The notes below the pieces were generated by a model. It was not told the DNA's origin and searched no databases. It saw nothing but the letters and a program-made list of their open reading frames with translations. Below are positions 37,201 to 44,406 of a stretch of DNA of 44,923 bases, piece after piece. Source of the DNA: a virus; IMG/VR virus record IMGVR_UViG_3300008261_000182, positions 1-44,923 of that record. One strand, 5' to 3'. How positions within the stretch are numbered: position 1 is the stretch's first letter; each line of letters begins with the position of its first letter. The translations under genes and the position numbers were made by a program.

Positions 37201-40200
37201 TGAAGAATGTTCTCTGGCTTCGCGTCCTTAAGGAATACATCCTGCCCAACCATTGACTTGGCAAACTTGTTGATGATCTCCTTGATCTTCTCAAGTATAG
37301 ATTTCTCCTGTGCTGTTAGGTTCTTAGGATCGAAACCTTTTGTAGTCAACAATCCACCAAGCTCTGCTAGGTACTCTTCGTAAACTGCATCACCTTCGTA
37401 TTCAGCTGAGAATCTGTCAAGATAATCTGCAACATCAGTATAGCCAGCATTCTTAAGTTCTCTAGAAATAGCGTTCTGGAAGCTCTTAAATTTCTTAGGA
37501 TTCTTTCCAAATGCTTCTCTTAATATCAAGTGCCAAACCTCATGTGCGGCAGTGTTTGATATTGCCTTCTCTTTATTTACTACAACAGCAACTGGCTTAC
37601 CCTTGTAGAATACCGCCTGCCCTCTTGCTGTCTCTATTTGATCTGCAATATTTTTTGCGTTTTCTTCTCCAACAATTGGGGTAAGCTGCTCTACAATTTG
37701 TTTCTTGGCGTCTTCAGTGTTATCTGCTACAATAACATTAACCCCAGGGAATGATGTCTGAAGTGTCTTTGCAGAGTTCTTAATAGACTCCTCCACATTT
37801 GTAGGGGCTGCTTTCTTCTGCTCAGATCTTCTGGTCTCCTCCTTTGATCCAAGAATCTCATTGTATTCGTTCTTGATATCCTGTGGTAGGTCAGAGTTAT
37901 CGATCAATTCAGTGATCTGTTCCTGAGTATACTTAGAAGAATCAGTGTACAAACTGTAAAGATTGTCGTACCTCTTCTCAACACTTCTTAACTCGTTGAT
38001 CTTGTCGTAAACAGCCTGTAGTTTGTCTGCTTTTCTCTTAGGTACAACTGGAGTAAATCCTTTGCTCTTGTTGGATTCGTACTGGTTATCAAAATTCTTT
38101 TCAATAACATTTCCAGTAGACTCCTGTACATCAACAGGTGTTAGCTCCTTAGTTGTCTGTGCTCTAGTTCCTCCAGCCCAGTCAGCAACGACCATGTCGA
38201 AACCTCTCTCGCCAGCAATCTTAGTTACATAGGCAATCTGAGAGTTTGTGTCGAACGCTTTCCCAGGATTCTCTGCTTCATGTCTTTGTCTTGCCTCGTC
38301 AATTAAGTTGAGCTTGTCAGTGTTGAAGTCATATACTTTCTCCTTTGGAACCTTTACAGCATACTTAGCCCCATCGGCACTTTGTCTTTCTGTCTGCTCT
38401 GGAGCGGTGTAGTACATTGCTAGACCACCAACCTTAGATAATGCAGACGCCTCTTCTCTTGAAGTTACTTGAGAAGCTCCAGTCCCTTTCTTAATGGTTT
38501 CATAACCTTTCTTGCCAACGTGGAAGAACACGAAGTTACCCTCGTTATCTTCAGTCATGTTTGCGTAGTTTGAAGACGTTTCAGGGGTCACTGTTACCTC
38601 CGTTTGCTTCGGTCTAGATAATCTATCCTGAATATCTAAAAACTCTTTAGGAGTCAAAACTTTAGGGTTCTTACCGTCAGCACCAGTCTTAATGTTCTCA
38701 AATGTATCTAGGTCAAAGATTGACTCCTGACCAAGCTCTCTTGCAATTTCAATAGCCTCATCTCTTCTTGATCTGTCGGCTACGATGTTGATGTCTATAG
38801 ATGCTTGATCGCTGTTTGGGAACTTGTAGATACCAACCTTAACCATATCAGATCCAATAGACTCTGAGTTCTCTTTTACAAACTCATCTATCTTTTCAGG
38901 TGTAAGTTCTGATACAGCCATGTTTCTTGATGCAAGTGGAATAACTACTCCACCTTTCTCGTACTTGGTTCCATCCAAGTTCATGGTAGCTCCATCCTCA
39001 TTCTCAATTGGAAGGGCTTTTACTCTCTCTACCTCATCTACAGTGTACTTGTCTGCGACATTAATTGTCACTGGCTGTGTTTCTGCAACAACCTCAACAG
39101 TTGTTTCTGGTGTCTCTACAGCGGTGGGCTGTACCTCTGGCTGTACCTCTCCAGTCAACTTAGCTCTCTTGGCATCGATTACCTTTTGAACTTCTGGATC
39201 AGTAGTCTCAAGTTCATCTAGAGCTTCTTCGTTATTGGCTTCCTCTACGGCAGCAACAAATCTAGCTCGGTCCATTTTAGAGCCATCTATCTTATACTCA
39301 ACAGTTTCAGCAGCTGGCTTTTCTTCTAATGTATACTTACCAGTAATAGAGTCAATCTCTTCATCAATAGCCTTAACTCTGTTCTGAGCAGACTTTGTAT
39401 CAAGACCTTTTAATTTTGCTCTTTCTTTCTCTAGTTTAACAAGCCTAGACTTGTCAGTCTCTTCGGTTACAGCTGGATCTATCTGACCAGCAAGCAACGC
39501 CTCCTTCTTCTTATCTTCAGCAACAGCCAACACATCGTTGTCATCTGTTACTTCTATATTTGTTTTAGCAACTTCATCTGGAGTGGCTGTCTGTAAGAAT
39601 CTGTTTAATCTGTTCTTGGATACCTCTTCTCCATTGATCTTGTACCTTCCAACTTTTTCTCCACCAATGATGGTTTCAACACCTACGTTGAATACACCTC
39701 CACCAACACCACCTAGCATTTCAAGAGCAATCTCTTCTCCAGAAACTTCTTGTCCAGAAACAGCCTGAGCAGCACCTTCTCCAACACCTTCACCAACTGA
39801 TTCTACACCGAGAGCAGCAGTTGTTCCTAATGCTTTTCCAGCAGTTCCTTTTACAGCAGCTTTAGTAGCTCCTAAAGCTTTACCTGCAAGTCCAGATGTT
39901 ACAGCATCTACCAAAGCAACAGTAGCACCTCTAGATAATGCTCTATTTGTAGCTCCATCTATAACAGTCTGATCCTCTAATAATTTTTTAACATTTTGTT
40001 CGTTGAATTCAAGACCTCTCTTCTGGGCTTCTTCTTGAAGATACTGACCATAAGACAATGCAACCTCAGTTGTTCCTGACATGCCAGCCATCAAACCTCT
40101 AAGACCTCCAGCAACAGCACCAACTGTAGATGTTGCTGGGGCTAGTGGTCCTCCTATAGCACCTAGAGCAGCACCAGTTCCTGCACCAGCAGCACCACCT

Positions 40201-40832
40201 GCCGCAGCTCCTCCAATCCCATATCCACTAACTCCTTCACCAGTTACTGGTATAAGCATTGAGAATGAGTCAACTGTAAGTTGAGGGATAATTGCAGGAT
40301 TTTTAATTGCCTCAATTATTGAGTTAGTGAATCCACCGCCTGCATTTTCTACGCTTTTGTAATACTCTTTTAGCTCGTCAGTGACTGGTACATTCTTTAA
40401 CTTATTTGTGTACTCTACGAATTCTTTTAGTGAGTTCTCATCTATTTCTGATGCCTTCTTACCAAAAATATTCATAGTAGGATCAACAACGTCTACCTTT
40501 GCTGCACCACCCTTGTATGCTCTATAAATGTCTCCAAGAGCATTTGTAAAATCATTTTTACCAAATGTTCTTTCTATTAAAGTATCCTTTTCACCGCTTG
40601 GTAAATCCAAAGAACCAACTTCCGATATTGAAGCCGTACCTCCTTTTTTTTTTCCAACTAAGCCAGAAAAATCTTCTATTCCTTTTTGATAGCCTTTTGA
40701 CTGAACGTACGAGTACATATCATTTAGTACCGCATCATTTGTATGCAAGAGATTAACAAATTCTTCTCTACTTTTTTTGTATCCCTTAGATACCGCCTGA
40801 TTGAAAAGGTCGTCTATTACTTGTTCGTTCAT
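31212..40832 (-). CDS. Giant polyvalent internal virion protein (3,206 residues) with zincin and ART-like domains
   Basis: A multidomain giant. Residues 195-260 are an Ala/Gly-rich membrane-active stretch, with another at about 300-380. An ADP-ribosyltransferase-like or polyvalent-associated domain (about 750-880) has FFHVGKKGYETIKKGTGAS and LAMYYTAPE. A metallopeptidase has HEVWH at 1097-1101 and a later YEEYLAELGG that could supply the third ligand. A conserved phage domain holds TIDRWCIRTIYRYKG near 1500. Long helical segments follow, and a C-terminal LPD38-like region (from about 2650) ends with membrane helices (near 2960) and an acidic run EEEDEEDED (near 2985). Proteins of this kind are packaged and ejected with the DNA. 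Its place after two smaller proteins parallels T7 gp14-gp15-gp16. I see no RNA polymerase motifs. Confidence 0.8.
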   Translation of the reverse strand: MNEQVIDDLFNQAVSKGYKKSREEFVNLLHTNDAVLNDMYSYVQSKGYQKGIEDFSGLVGKKKGGTASISEVGSLDLPSGEKDTLIERTFGKNDFTNALGDIYRAYKGGAAKVDVVDPTMNIFGKKASEIDENSLKEFVEYTNKLKNVPVTDELKEYYKSVENAGGGFTNSIIEAIKNPAIIPQLTVDSFSMLIPVTGEGVSGYGIGGAAAGGAAGAGTGAALGAIGGPLAPATSTVGAVAGGLRGLMAGMSGTTEVALSYGQYLQEEAQKRGLEFNEQNVKKLLEDQTVIDGATNRALSRGATVALVDAVTSGLAGKALGATKAAVKGTAGKALGTTAALGVESVGEGVGEGAAQAVSGQEVSGEEIALEMLGGVGGGVFNVGVETIIGGEKVGRYKINGEEVSKNRLNRFLQTATPDEVAKTNIEVTDDNDVLAVAEDKKKEALLAGQIDPAVTEETDKSRLVKLEKERAKLKGLDTKSAQNRVKAIDEEIDSITGKYTLEEKPAAETVEYKIDGSKMDRARFVAAVEEANNEEALDELETTDPEVQKVIDAKRAKLTGEVQPEVQPTAVETPETTVEVVAETQPVTINVADKYTVDEVERVKALPIENEDGATMNLDGTKYEKGGVVIPLASRNMAVSELTPEKIDEFVKENSESIGSDMVKVGIYKFPNSDQASIDINIVADRSRRDEAIEIARELGQESIFDLDTFENIKTGADGKNPKVLTPKEFLDIQDRLSRPKQTEVTVTPETSSNYANMTEDNEGNFVFFHVGKKGYETIKKGTGASQVTSREEASALSKVGGLAMYYTAPEQTERQSADGAKYAVKVPKEKVYDFNTDKLNLIDEARQRHEAENPGKAFDTNSQIAYVTKIAGERGFDMVVADWAGGTRAQTTKELTPVDVQESTGNVIEKNFDNQYESNKSKGFTPVVPKRKADKLQAVYDKINELRSVEKRYDNLYSLYTDSSKYTQEQITELIDNSDLPQDIKNEYNEILGSKEETRRSEQKKAAPTNVEESIKNSAKTLQTSFPGVNVIVADNTEDAKKQIVEQLTPIVGEENAKNIADQIETARGQAVFYKGKPVAVVVNKEKAISNTAAHEVWHLILREAFGKNPKKFKSFQNAISRELKNAGYTDVADYLDRFSAEYEGDAVYEEYLAELGGLLTTKGFDPKNLTAQEKSILEKIKEIINKFAKSMVGQDVFLKDAKPENILQFMINVSDLVAKGEDVRPAIGKPEAKQLKAGVDVVKQSTEAFSGKLGEMGISVGVTNPKTGKTKVTNFDVAKGLNEYYTKKYGKIAPGDFSQKAVDALADYASVEMLFAMSKFGDNSGKGWYTEDYSKALDILSSIDPDITKDPKIKAITTAIIAVASNSSGVYDNLTRVIYGISEYKKTGKIPLNVGTGKGQEAIATGIDRYNKVVEKLGNDPVRVEKFMSQIDKVSELKKKLVKEFGMNSWADAKKDLATDPNWNDSETLPMSVLIFGPKIGAFWSNLSGLDGTPTIDRWCIRTIYRYKGDMRAKIPSSVMKSFMNENGINGASESDAISLAQEHSKMFKRILAGKGEYASLPKSERNKLLKPYRKGDQIWTKSQGVVNDISEGIDASIGNKAKYGRDFRSFTKNVFEKARDIVFDKTGIKLSVSDVQAILWIYEKNLFGQLGVKQREDSTYSSAANSITNKVKSGRLTVEMLKNGDLKALDSEKISDDGPMGDIYTFGDKQFKNGLDSRENRSKESIEIVKQITTDKDARPGYEAAMKAINQTEEERNAWRKANKVSQAAQRNPVVQQAAIDYYNGLINQEKYLDIVRKNQPIKAFKSVPKLPSLRDIINSLNEDKVGIGIIGATKNIEEGQRVASRLDIPAYSFYDTWVVSVHDGKKEGKSISFGQTAVLKDVNFETFPKRGLNIARGRENKETLARIFGNWVNEDPEAVHERAKKLMDDPEWIQVGMNPFRHSWFYDKTDGMPVVTADEVIQVGALVLAKNAKKVLPSDPKFTTTSAEGLEIQFQKQLPSRVNEQINNVISEQKALGKTPVEVAREAAKYLKSTDAYNKLGDRDKAKVLSGVKRLSGMRVKVTVDEYAALKDQIRLEEKAAREAVFDHKKSLNSLINSVRALAKAGKISTFRAGVIISRIAKTNLRSPESVKKTLNYVADIFDNANLAMKISRARSLVKNAKRNINSKIGQNPDLFNAGKILVSIDPAFIPNPMIDDYLEIMEVIGERARVLSIKDSGELTAKMNVIINAVINESEESAISGENTTVKETPEESKKAADSIIKEILSDKLETSNITDPNDAAIARKIASINEKDMRDLLTEDKDGLVDYSKLKLLLGIRDNIKAGIVTHEAMLMATDVAQNRSVNTLTEVVGKITGAKILNGVTRTISKIKGAITNRGGVLEAIRSTPLEFMDDVIGNFNDKTIFNLTFGVLGSKKGMLDARLADLAAKADAAEKLLQNIRRTDNAVVEAKYKIMILQLQREFESNPGSPSVAPAIEFIDATLKAITRKESSLTNNDARILQKIKKEFGMKDANGDQTIDVEAIENSLTENDKKAMKLIDEINAAQASEALFTSSVIRGSRVNIINNYVHHAVLSRNQAQETESLINKLFGRGPNGKPSTKAGTLNERTPGAKAIMFDPVSASMRGARETLTDFYMTPAIREVTGMLNKLKDNVFDDPNSTEDQRDVAQALVEAVEEALEVTFQNHFGSDTRAEAFVKAMQKLGYQTTLASIPRAFAELSSNMSFAILSDPKTTKDALKHTKFAFSSDLLGFLEKIGSAESTRLAGNQMLTGKYAEGGFASGYGRTSKSAASSKVMDYASFITRLTVGKVYRTADVVSDLLISTPDKVVSKAYYVANFVNNFEQLTGIKLTEAELRKISDGTSQYLSPEFESAIQSARQKADSDIVRMAASGNSFNTILKNVPRKKDNAMMSAYRAINSFMSRFYLTEYGTLRSAVIALFKSGQIDRKMATAIIAASVTRMSMYIVAYSLLSSIFDSIIGEAFDLEEEDEEDEDLMMKVKRSIVGTGVGVLSRRTLGNLGYIPVAYGVEQLNAELGEDYGLREDEYDPFKNSLVYSKISETDLNTKSPWEVFGKAIAGPYAPTLSTIARAATLYGRANKEGSKPETKKRAMEELETRMAFEAVGNLGLIPFYKDARRILMSDFYARNYDKKSSSSFTITQKQIDLIRKSNPAGARQLQQIYDLQKAEDKKLREFKERLEKK

Positions 40833-40835
40833 ATT

Positions 40836-42509
40836 TTATAGATCTGAATAATTTACTGCACCACCTTGAGCAGGAGCGGCTTGTTGTTGAGTACTTTGAA
40901 TTCTACTTTGATTGATCAAATCAATTAACGCCATTTGATCTCCGTCATCATCAAATTTAACAGTTCCTACCTTAACTCCATTCTTGAATAGATCTATTTG
41001 ATCTTGAGTAGAGAACCATGATGAAGGTGTTGCTTTTACAGATAGTGTTGGATCAATAGACATTAACGCTCTATTTACGTCAACAACACTGTCTTCGTCT
41101 GGAGATATTCCCATTATTATATCAGAAGCATTAGCTGGTTCACCCTCATACATAATCACTGTTTCAGACAAAGGTAAAATTTCTGCTACAGGAGCGTATC
41201 CTATTCCAGTTGTAGCCATTTGTAATCCTGGAGTAATTCCACCTGCTCTAATAACTCTGTCAACATTTCTAATTGATTGAGGCATCAAGAATCCAACTAA
41301 TCCTCTAGCAATAAGATCAGCATTCATGCCCTCCTGATTCTGATCAAAAGATTGAGGCGCAGAACCATCATTAAAGTTAATAGTTATAACTCCATTATTT
41401 CTATCAATAGATCTAATTTTTGGATTTTGACTTGCAAAGAACTGTGCTGCAATTTTAGACCTAGTAGGGTCTCCAGTTATTAGATCTCTCAAGCTGCTTC
41501 CTACCTGATCTTCTCTAGGAGCATTTCCTCCTCCTCCTCCTCCGCCACCAGTAGAGATAGGCATAGGAGTTGCTTTCTTAGATACTCTAGCGTCAAACAT
41601 TGCGGTAAGTTTTTCTTTAACTTCCTTTACCTGTTCGTCTGTCGGAATAAAGTTTCCATTAACGTCTCTATATATGTTCTTTCCTCCAGCCTTCGACTGA
41701 TCATCCACAGCGTTGTATCCTCCAAGGTAGTCACCCATAATAGAGATTACATTTTTTGGATTACTAATCATGGAGTCGATGTAAAGGTCTCTAGACTTCT
41801 TGTACTCTGGATTGTTCATTTGAGAATCAGTAGCAAGTACTCCATTTCTCCTTAGTATTTCAACAACTGATCCTATTGACTCAACTCCTTTATCTAACTG
41901 TGCGTTAACATCGTACTTCACCATCTCCTGCCCTAATCCTTGAGCTAGAACAGCAGTGTTCATCATCTTTCTAGGGTCAGCAACTGGGTTACCATTCTCG
42001 TCAATACTTGTAATATACATAGACCCATCAGGAGCTACATACAAAGTCTTATCCTTAAGGTTTCCGTACTTAAAAAGTTCTTCCTTTTGTTGCTGCTCTT
42101 CCCAAGGCATCTCTCCTTTAGCCAATCTTTCCATTGACTTTTTGTAAGATGCATCAAATTCTTTCGCAGCCTTATCTAAGTTATTAACGCCAGCACTCAT
42201 GTTCTCCATAGCCATTCTATACTGAGCTGGTGTAATTACACCTCTCTTCAATAGATTGTTATTTGTAAGAGCGAGGTTTTTCATCTCGTTAGTACCGTTC
42301 AAAACTAAGTTTCTAACGTACTCTTGCTCTGGAGCAGTAACTTGTGATGCTGATCTAATTAAATCAGTATTAAGTTTATCTAGTTCAGTTCTCTGGGCTT
42401 CTCTATCTTTAGATATTCTAGTGATCTCATCAGACAATCCCTTACCTATCTTTCCCCAGTCTACCTGAGACTCGGTTCCTCTCCTTACGTAATTATAGTA
42501 TGTTGACAT
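40836..42509 (-). CDS. Internal virion protein (T7 gp15-like position)
   Basis: 557 residues, helical and charged in the first 300 (GKIGKGLSDEITRISKDREA, KEFDASYKKSMERLAKGEMP, a DGSMYITSIDENGN insert), then STGGGGGGGGNAPRED, an eight-glycine hinge near 330, and a C-terminal mixed domain ending in a Gln-rich tail (QSRIQSTQQQAAPAQGG). It is 3 nt upstream of the giant gene and 2 nt downstream of the gp14-like gene, consistent with a component of the ejection machinery. No direct homology to T7 gp15 is claimed. Confidence 0.6.
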   Translation of the reverse strand: MSTYYNYVRRGTESQVDWGKIGKGLSDEITRISKDREAQRTELDKLNTDLIRSASQVTAPEQEYVRNLVLNGTNEMKNLALTNNNLLKRGVITPAQYRMAMENMSAGVNNLDKAAKEFDASYKKSMERLAKGEMPWEEQQQKEELFKYGNLKDKTLYVAPDGSMYITSIDENGNPVADPRKMMNTAVLAQGLGQEMVKYDVNAQLDKGVESIGSVVEILRRNGVLATDSQMNNPEYKKSRDLYIDSMISNPKNVISIMGDYLGGYNAVDDQSKAGGKNIYRDVNGNFIPTDEQVKEVKEKLTAMFDARVSKKATPMPISTGGGGGGGGNAPREDQVGSSLRDLITGDPTRSKIAAQFFASQNPKIRSIDRNNGVITINFNDGSAPQSFDQNQEGMNADLIARGLVGFLMPQSIRNVDRVIRAGGITPGLQMATTGIGYAPVAEILPLSETVIMYEGEPANASDIIMGISPDEDSVVDVNRALMSIDPTLSVKATPSSWFSTQDQIDLFKNGVKVGTVKFDDDGDQMALIDLINQSRIQSTQQQAAPAQGGAVNYSDL

Positions 42510-42511
42510 TT

Positions 42512-43354
42512 TTATCTACCAGGAAGAATTAGTGGAACTTTAGGAAGAGATGGAGTTTTCTTAGGTGCTCTTACTCCATAAGTACGAGATGGTCCTATAT
42601 TTACACTAGGAGCAACTCCAAAGTCAGCAGTAAGATTAAAGCCTTGAGGAGCATTTTTGTAAAGATCTTTTAACATATTTTGATCCATTCCTTGAAGCCT
42701 AGATCCAACTACGCTCATTTCAGCTGGTGTAAGACCTGCACCATATTTCTTTAAAACTTTATCGCTTAAATCTCCTCCATACAAATCGGCAGCCTCATAA
42801 ATTGTTGACATTGCTCCCTGTAAACCTCCAAATGCACTCTCAACACTTTGAGCTCTCAAAGCTTGAGCATCAGCAGCAGCTTGTTGAGCACCAGCGGCTT
42901 CACCTAGATCTATCTCTGCCTGAATATCTCTAAGTCTAGATTCTTCTGCTGCGATTGCTTTATCTCTTTCGTATAGGTCTTGCTGCATGTTCATTCTAAG
43001 TTGCTCCGCTCCAATTTGAGCTTGTCTCTGAAGACCAGCTACACCTCCAAGGACAGCTCTCTGGCCAGACTCTCTCAAGGCTTCTATATTTTGAGTCACT
43101 GCCTCTCTATTTAAATCAGAAGCCATCTCATAACCTTCTAGAGGAACTTGAAGCTGCTCAGCGAAGTTTACGCTAAATTTTTTTCTAGCGTCATCCATGT
43201 ACTTTGCTGCTGCTTCCTCAGCCTCTCTCATTTGCCTTTTTTGTTTTGCTGCCTGTGCAAATGAAGCGCCAGCAGATCCTAAAGATGCTGCTGCTGAACC
43301 TATTGCTGCGGCTCCTTGTATCGTTGCGAGTGTCGCTGCTGTTATTGCTCCCAT
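42512..43354 (-). CDS. Internal virion protein, gp14-like (membrane-inserting, coiled-coil)
   Basis: 280 residues. It opens with an Ala/Gly-rich hydrophobic stretch (AITAATLATIQGAAAIGSAA, about 3-36), then long coiled coils (KQKRQMREAEEAAAKYMDDA, EESRLRDIQAEIDLGEAAGA) and a Pro-rich end. This layout is that of T7 gp14-type proteins, which enter the outer membrane on ejection. Start overlaps the GNAT gene by 13 nt. Function inferred from architecture and order only. Confidence 0.65.
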   Translation of the reverse strand: MGAITAATLATIQGAAAIGSAAASLGSAGASFAQAAKQKRQMREAEEAAAKYMDDARKKFSVNFAEQLQVPLEGYEMASDLNREAVTQNIEALRESGQRAVLGGVAGLQRQAQIGAEQLRMNMQQDLYERDKAIAAEESRLRDIQAEIDLGEAAGAQQAAADAQALRAQSVESAFGGLQGAMSTIYEAADLYGGDLSDKVLKKYGAGLTPAEMSVVGSRLQGMDQNMLKDLYKNAPQGFNLTADFGVAPSVNIGPSRTYGVRAPKKTPSLPKVPLILPGR

Positions 43355-43758
43355 ATTACTTTTATCATTTCTTGTGAGTTACTCGTTCCTTTATTAAAAC
43401 CACATTCAACGTAAGCGTTTATTAATGATTCATTTTTAAGGCTCGAGTAAATGTATTTCTTTCCACTTATCTTAGCTAACTCCTCTAGAGTTAGTATTAG
43501 CAATTCTATAGCTTTCTTTCTATTCTCCTTGTGCCTGTATTCCATGTTAGACACAATGAACTCTAGCCAAGCTACACTAGAGTTAGTAACATACAGAAAA
43601 CCAGCAACAACTGGATAGTCCTCGTCACACACCATAAATCCTCCCTCTCCATTCTCTGGTAGAAAATCTGCTGGAGGAGGTGTCCATCTCCAGTCTTTCC
43701 ACCACTTAACTAAGTTCTCTTCGTAATCCTGACAATTCAATTTTCTGACGTGCAGCAT
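43342..43758 (-). CDS. GNAT-like acetyltransferase-fold protein in the virion operon
   Basis: 138 residues: MLHVRKLNCQDYEENLVKWW, PPPADFLPENGEGGFMVCDE, VAGFLYVTNSSVAWLEFIVS, RKKAIELLILTLEELAK and YSSLKNESLINAYVECGFNK. The strand order, the ....NRK.AI..L helix and the final (S.N..LI..Y...GF) are GNAT-like. The position just before the gp14-like gene matches T7-group phages, where a GNAT-like gp13 precedes the internal proteins. The acetyl-CoA loop is not clearly canonical, so catalysis is uncertain. Confidence 0.68.
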   Translation of the reverse strand: MLHVRKLNCQDYEENLVKWWKDWRWTPPPADFLPENGEGGFMVCDEDYPVVAGFLYVTNSSVAWLEFIVSNMEYRHKENRKKAIELLILTLEELAKISGKKYIYSSLKNESLINAYVECGFNKGTSNSQEMIKVIWEQ

Positions 43759-43762
43759 AATG

Positions 43763-43770
43763 CAAATTTA
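43763..43770 (-). promoter_or_regulatory. Bacteroidota-type -7 box very close to an ATG (TAAATTTG)
   Basis: TAAATTTG on the minus strand, only 4 nt before the ATG at 43758. If used, transcription would begin at or just after the ATG, giving a leaderless mRNA; otherwise it is chance. Confidence 0.35.
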
Positions 43771-44403
43771 CGGAAAGGATTTGAATACATCTGAACGAAT
43801 AGCAAATAATTCAACAGCAAATGTATCATCATTTGTTACAGTATAATCTCTTGAGATAACTGGTCCACAAAAAAATACTTGATTTAATCCAGTATTAGAC
43901 TCGTAAACTAAATCACCAACACTAATCATTGAGTCAATTGCAAAAGAAAAGTTAACCACAGTAGATGCTGGAGTTGAAGCATTAACTGATGTAGAAGACC
44001 CAATACCTTGAGTAGATCTTAGGCTTAAGTTTGGAGTTGCACTATCTACTCCTCTAATAAATGAGAAGAAAGTAGCTTCCTTATTTTCAAAGTAAGACTT
44101 TTCAATAAATCCAGACTCTAGATCAGTAATTAAAGTTGCAGACCAAGCAGCGTTAGATTCAAGAGCTATTGTCTTGAAAACCTTCTTCTCGATAGGAGAC
44201 TGGTTTATAATGCCTCTAACCATTGATGGTGTAAATGAACCATAGAAAGTGTTTCTATTCTCATTTGCATTGTGCCTGTATAGGTTTCCTCCCTTAAATG
44301 TGTAGAAAAACTGATTCATGCCTATCATGAAATCTGGATAGTATGAATAGAATGAAGGCCATCCTTCAACTCCTGGGCTATATGTTAGTGTGTAGTTTGC
44401 CAT
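43768..44403 (-). CDS. Virion structural protein
   Basis: 211 residues: ANYTLTYSPGVEGWPSFYSY, YPDFMIGMNQFFYTFKGGNL, YRHNANENRNTFYGSFTPSM, then IALESNAAWSATLITDLESG and a strand-rich C-terminus (SVGDLVYESNTGLNQVFFCG). The YSPGV.GWPSFYSY.PDFMIG and LY.HN....RNTFYG motifs recur in structural proteins of marine and Bacteroidota phages, perhaps a tail-tube or stabilisation protein; the exact role is unknown to me. Confidence 0.7.
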   Translation of the reverse strand: MANYTLTYSPGVEGWPSFYSYYPDFMIGMNQFFYTFKGGNLYRHNANENRNTFYGSFTPSMVRGIINQSPIEKKVFKTIALESNAAWSATLITDLESGFIEKSYFENKEATFFSFIRGVDSATPNLSLRSTQGIGSSTSVNASTPASTVVNFSFAIDSMISVGDLVYESNTGLNQVFFCGPVISRDYTVTNDDTFAVELFAIRSDVFKSFP

Positions 44404-44406
44404 AGT

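Noticed and set aside
31212-40832. Virion RNA polymerase (N4-like) as identity of the giant protein
   Set aside because: Length fits, but I see no polymerase catalytic motifs; zincin-like and polyvalent-domain motifs fit better.
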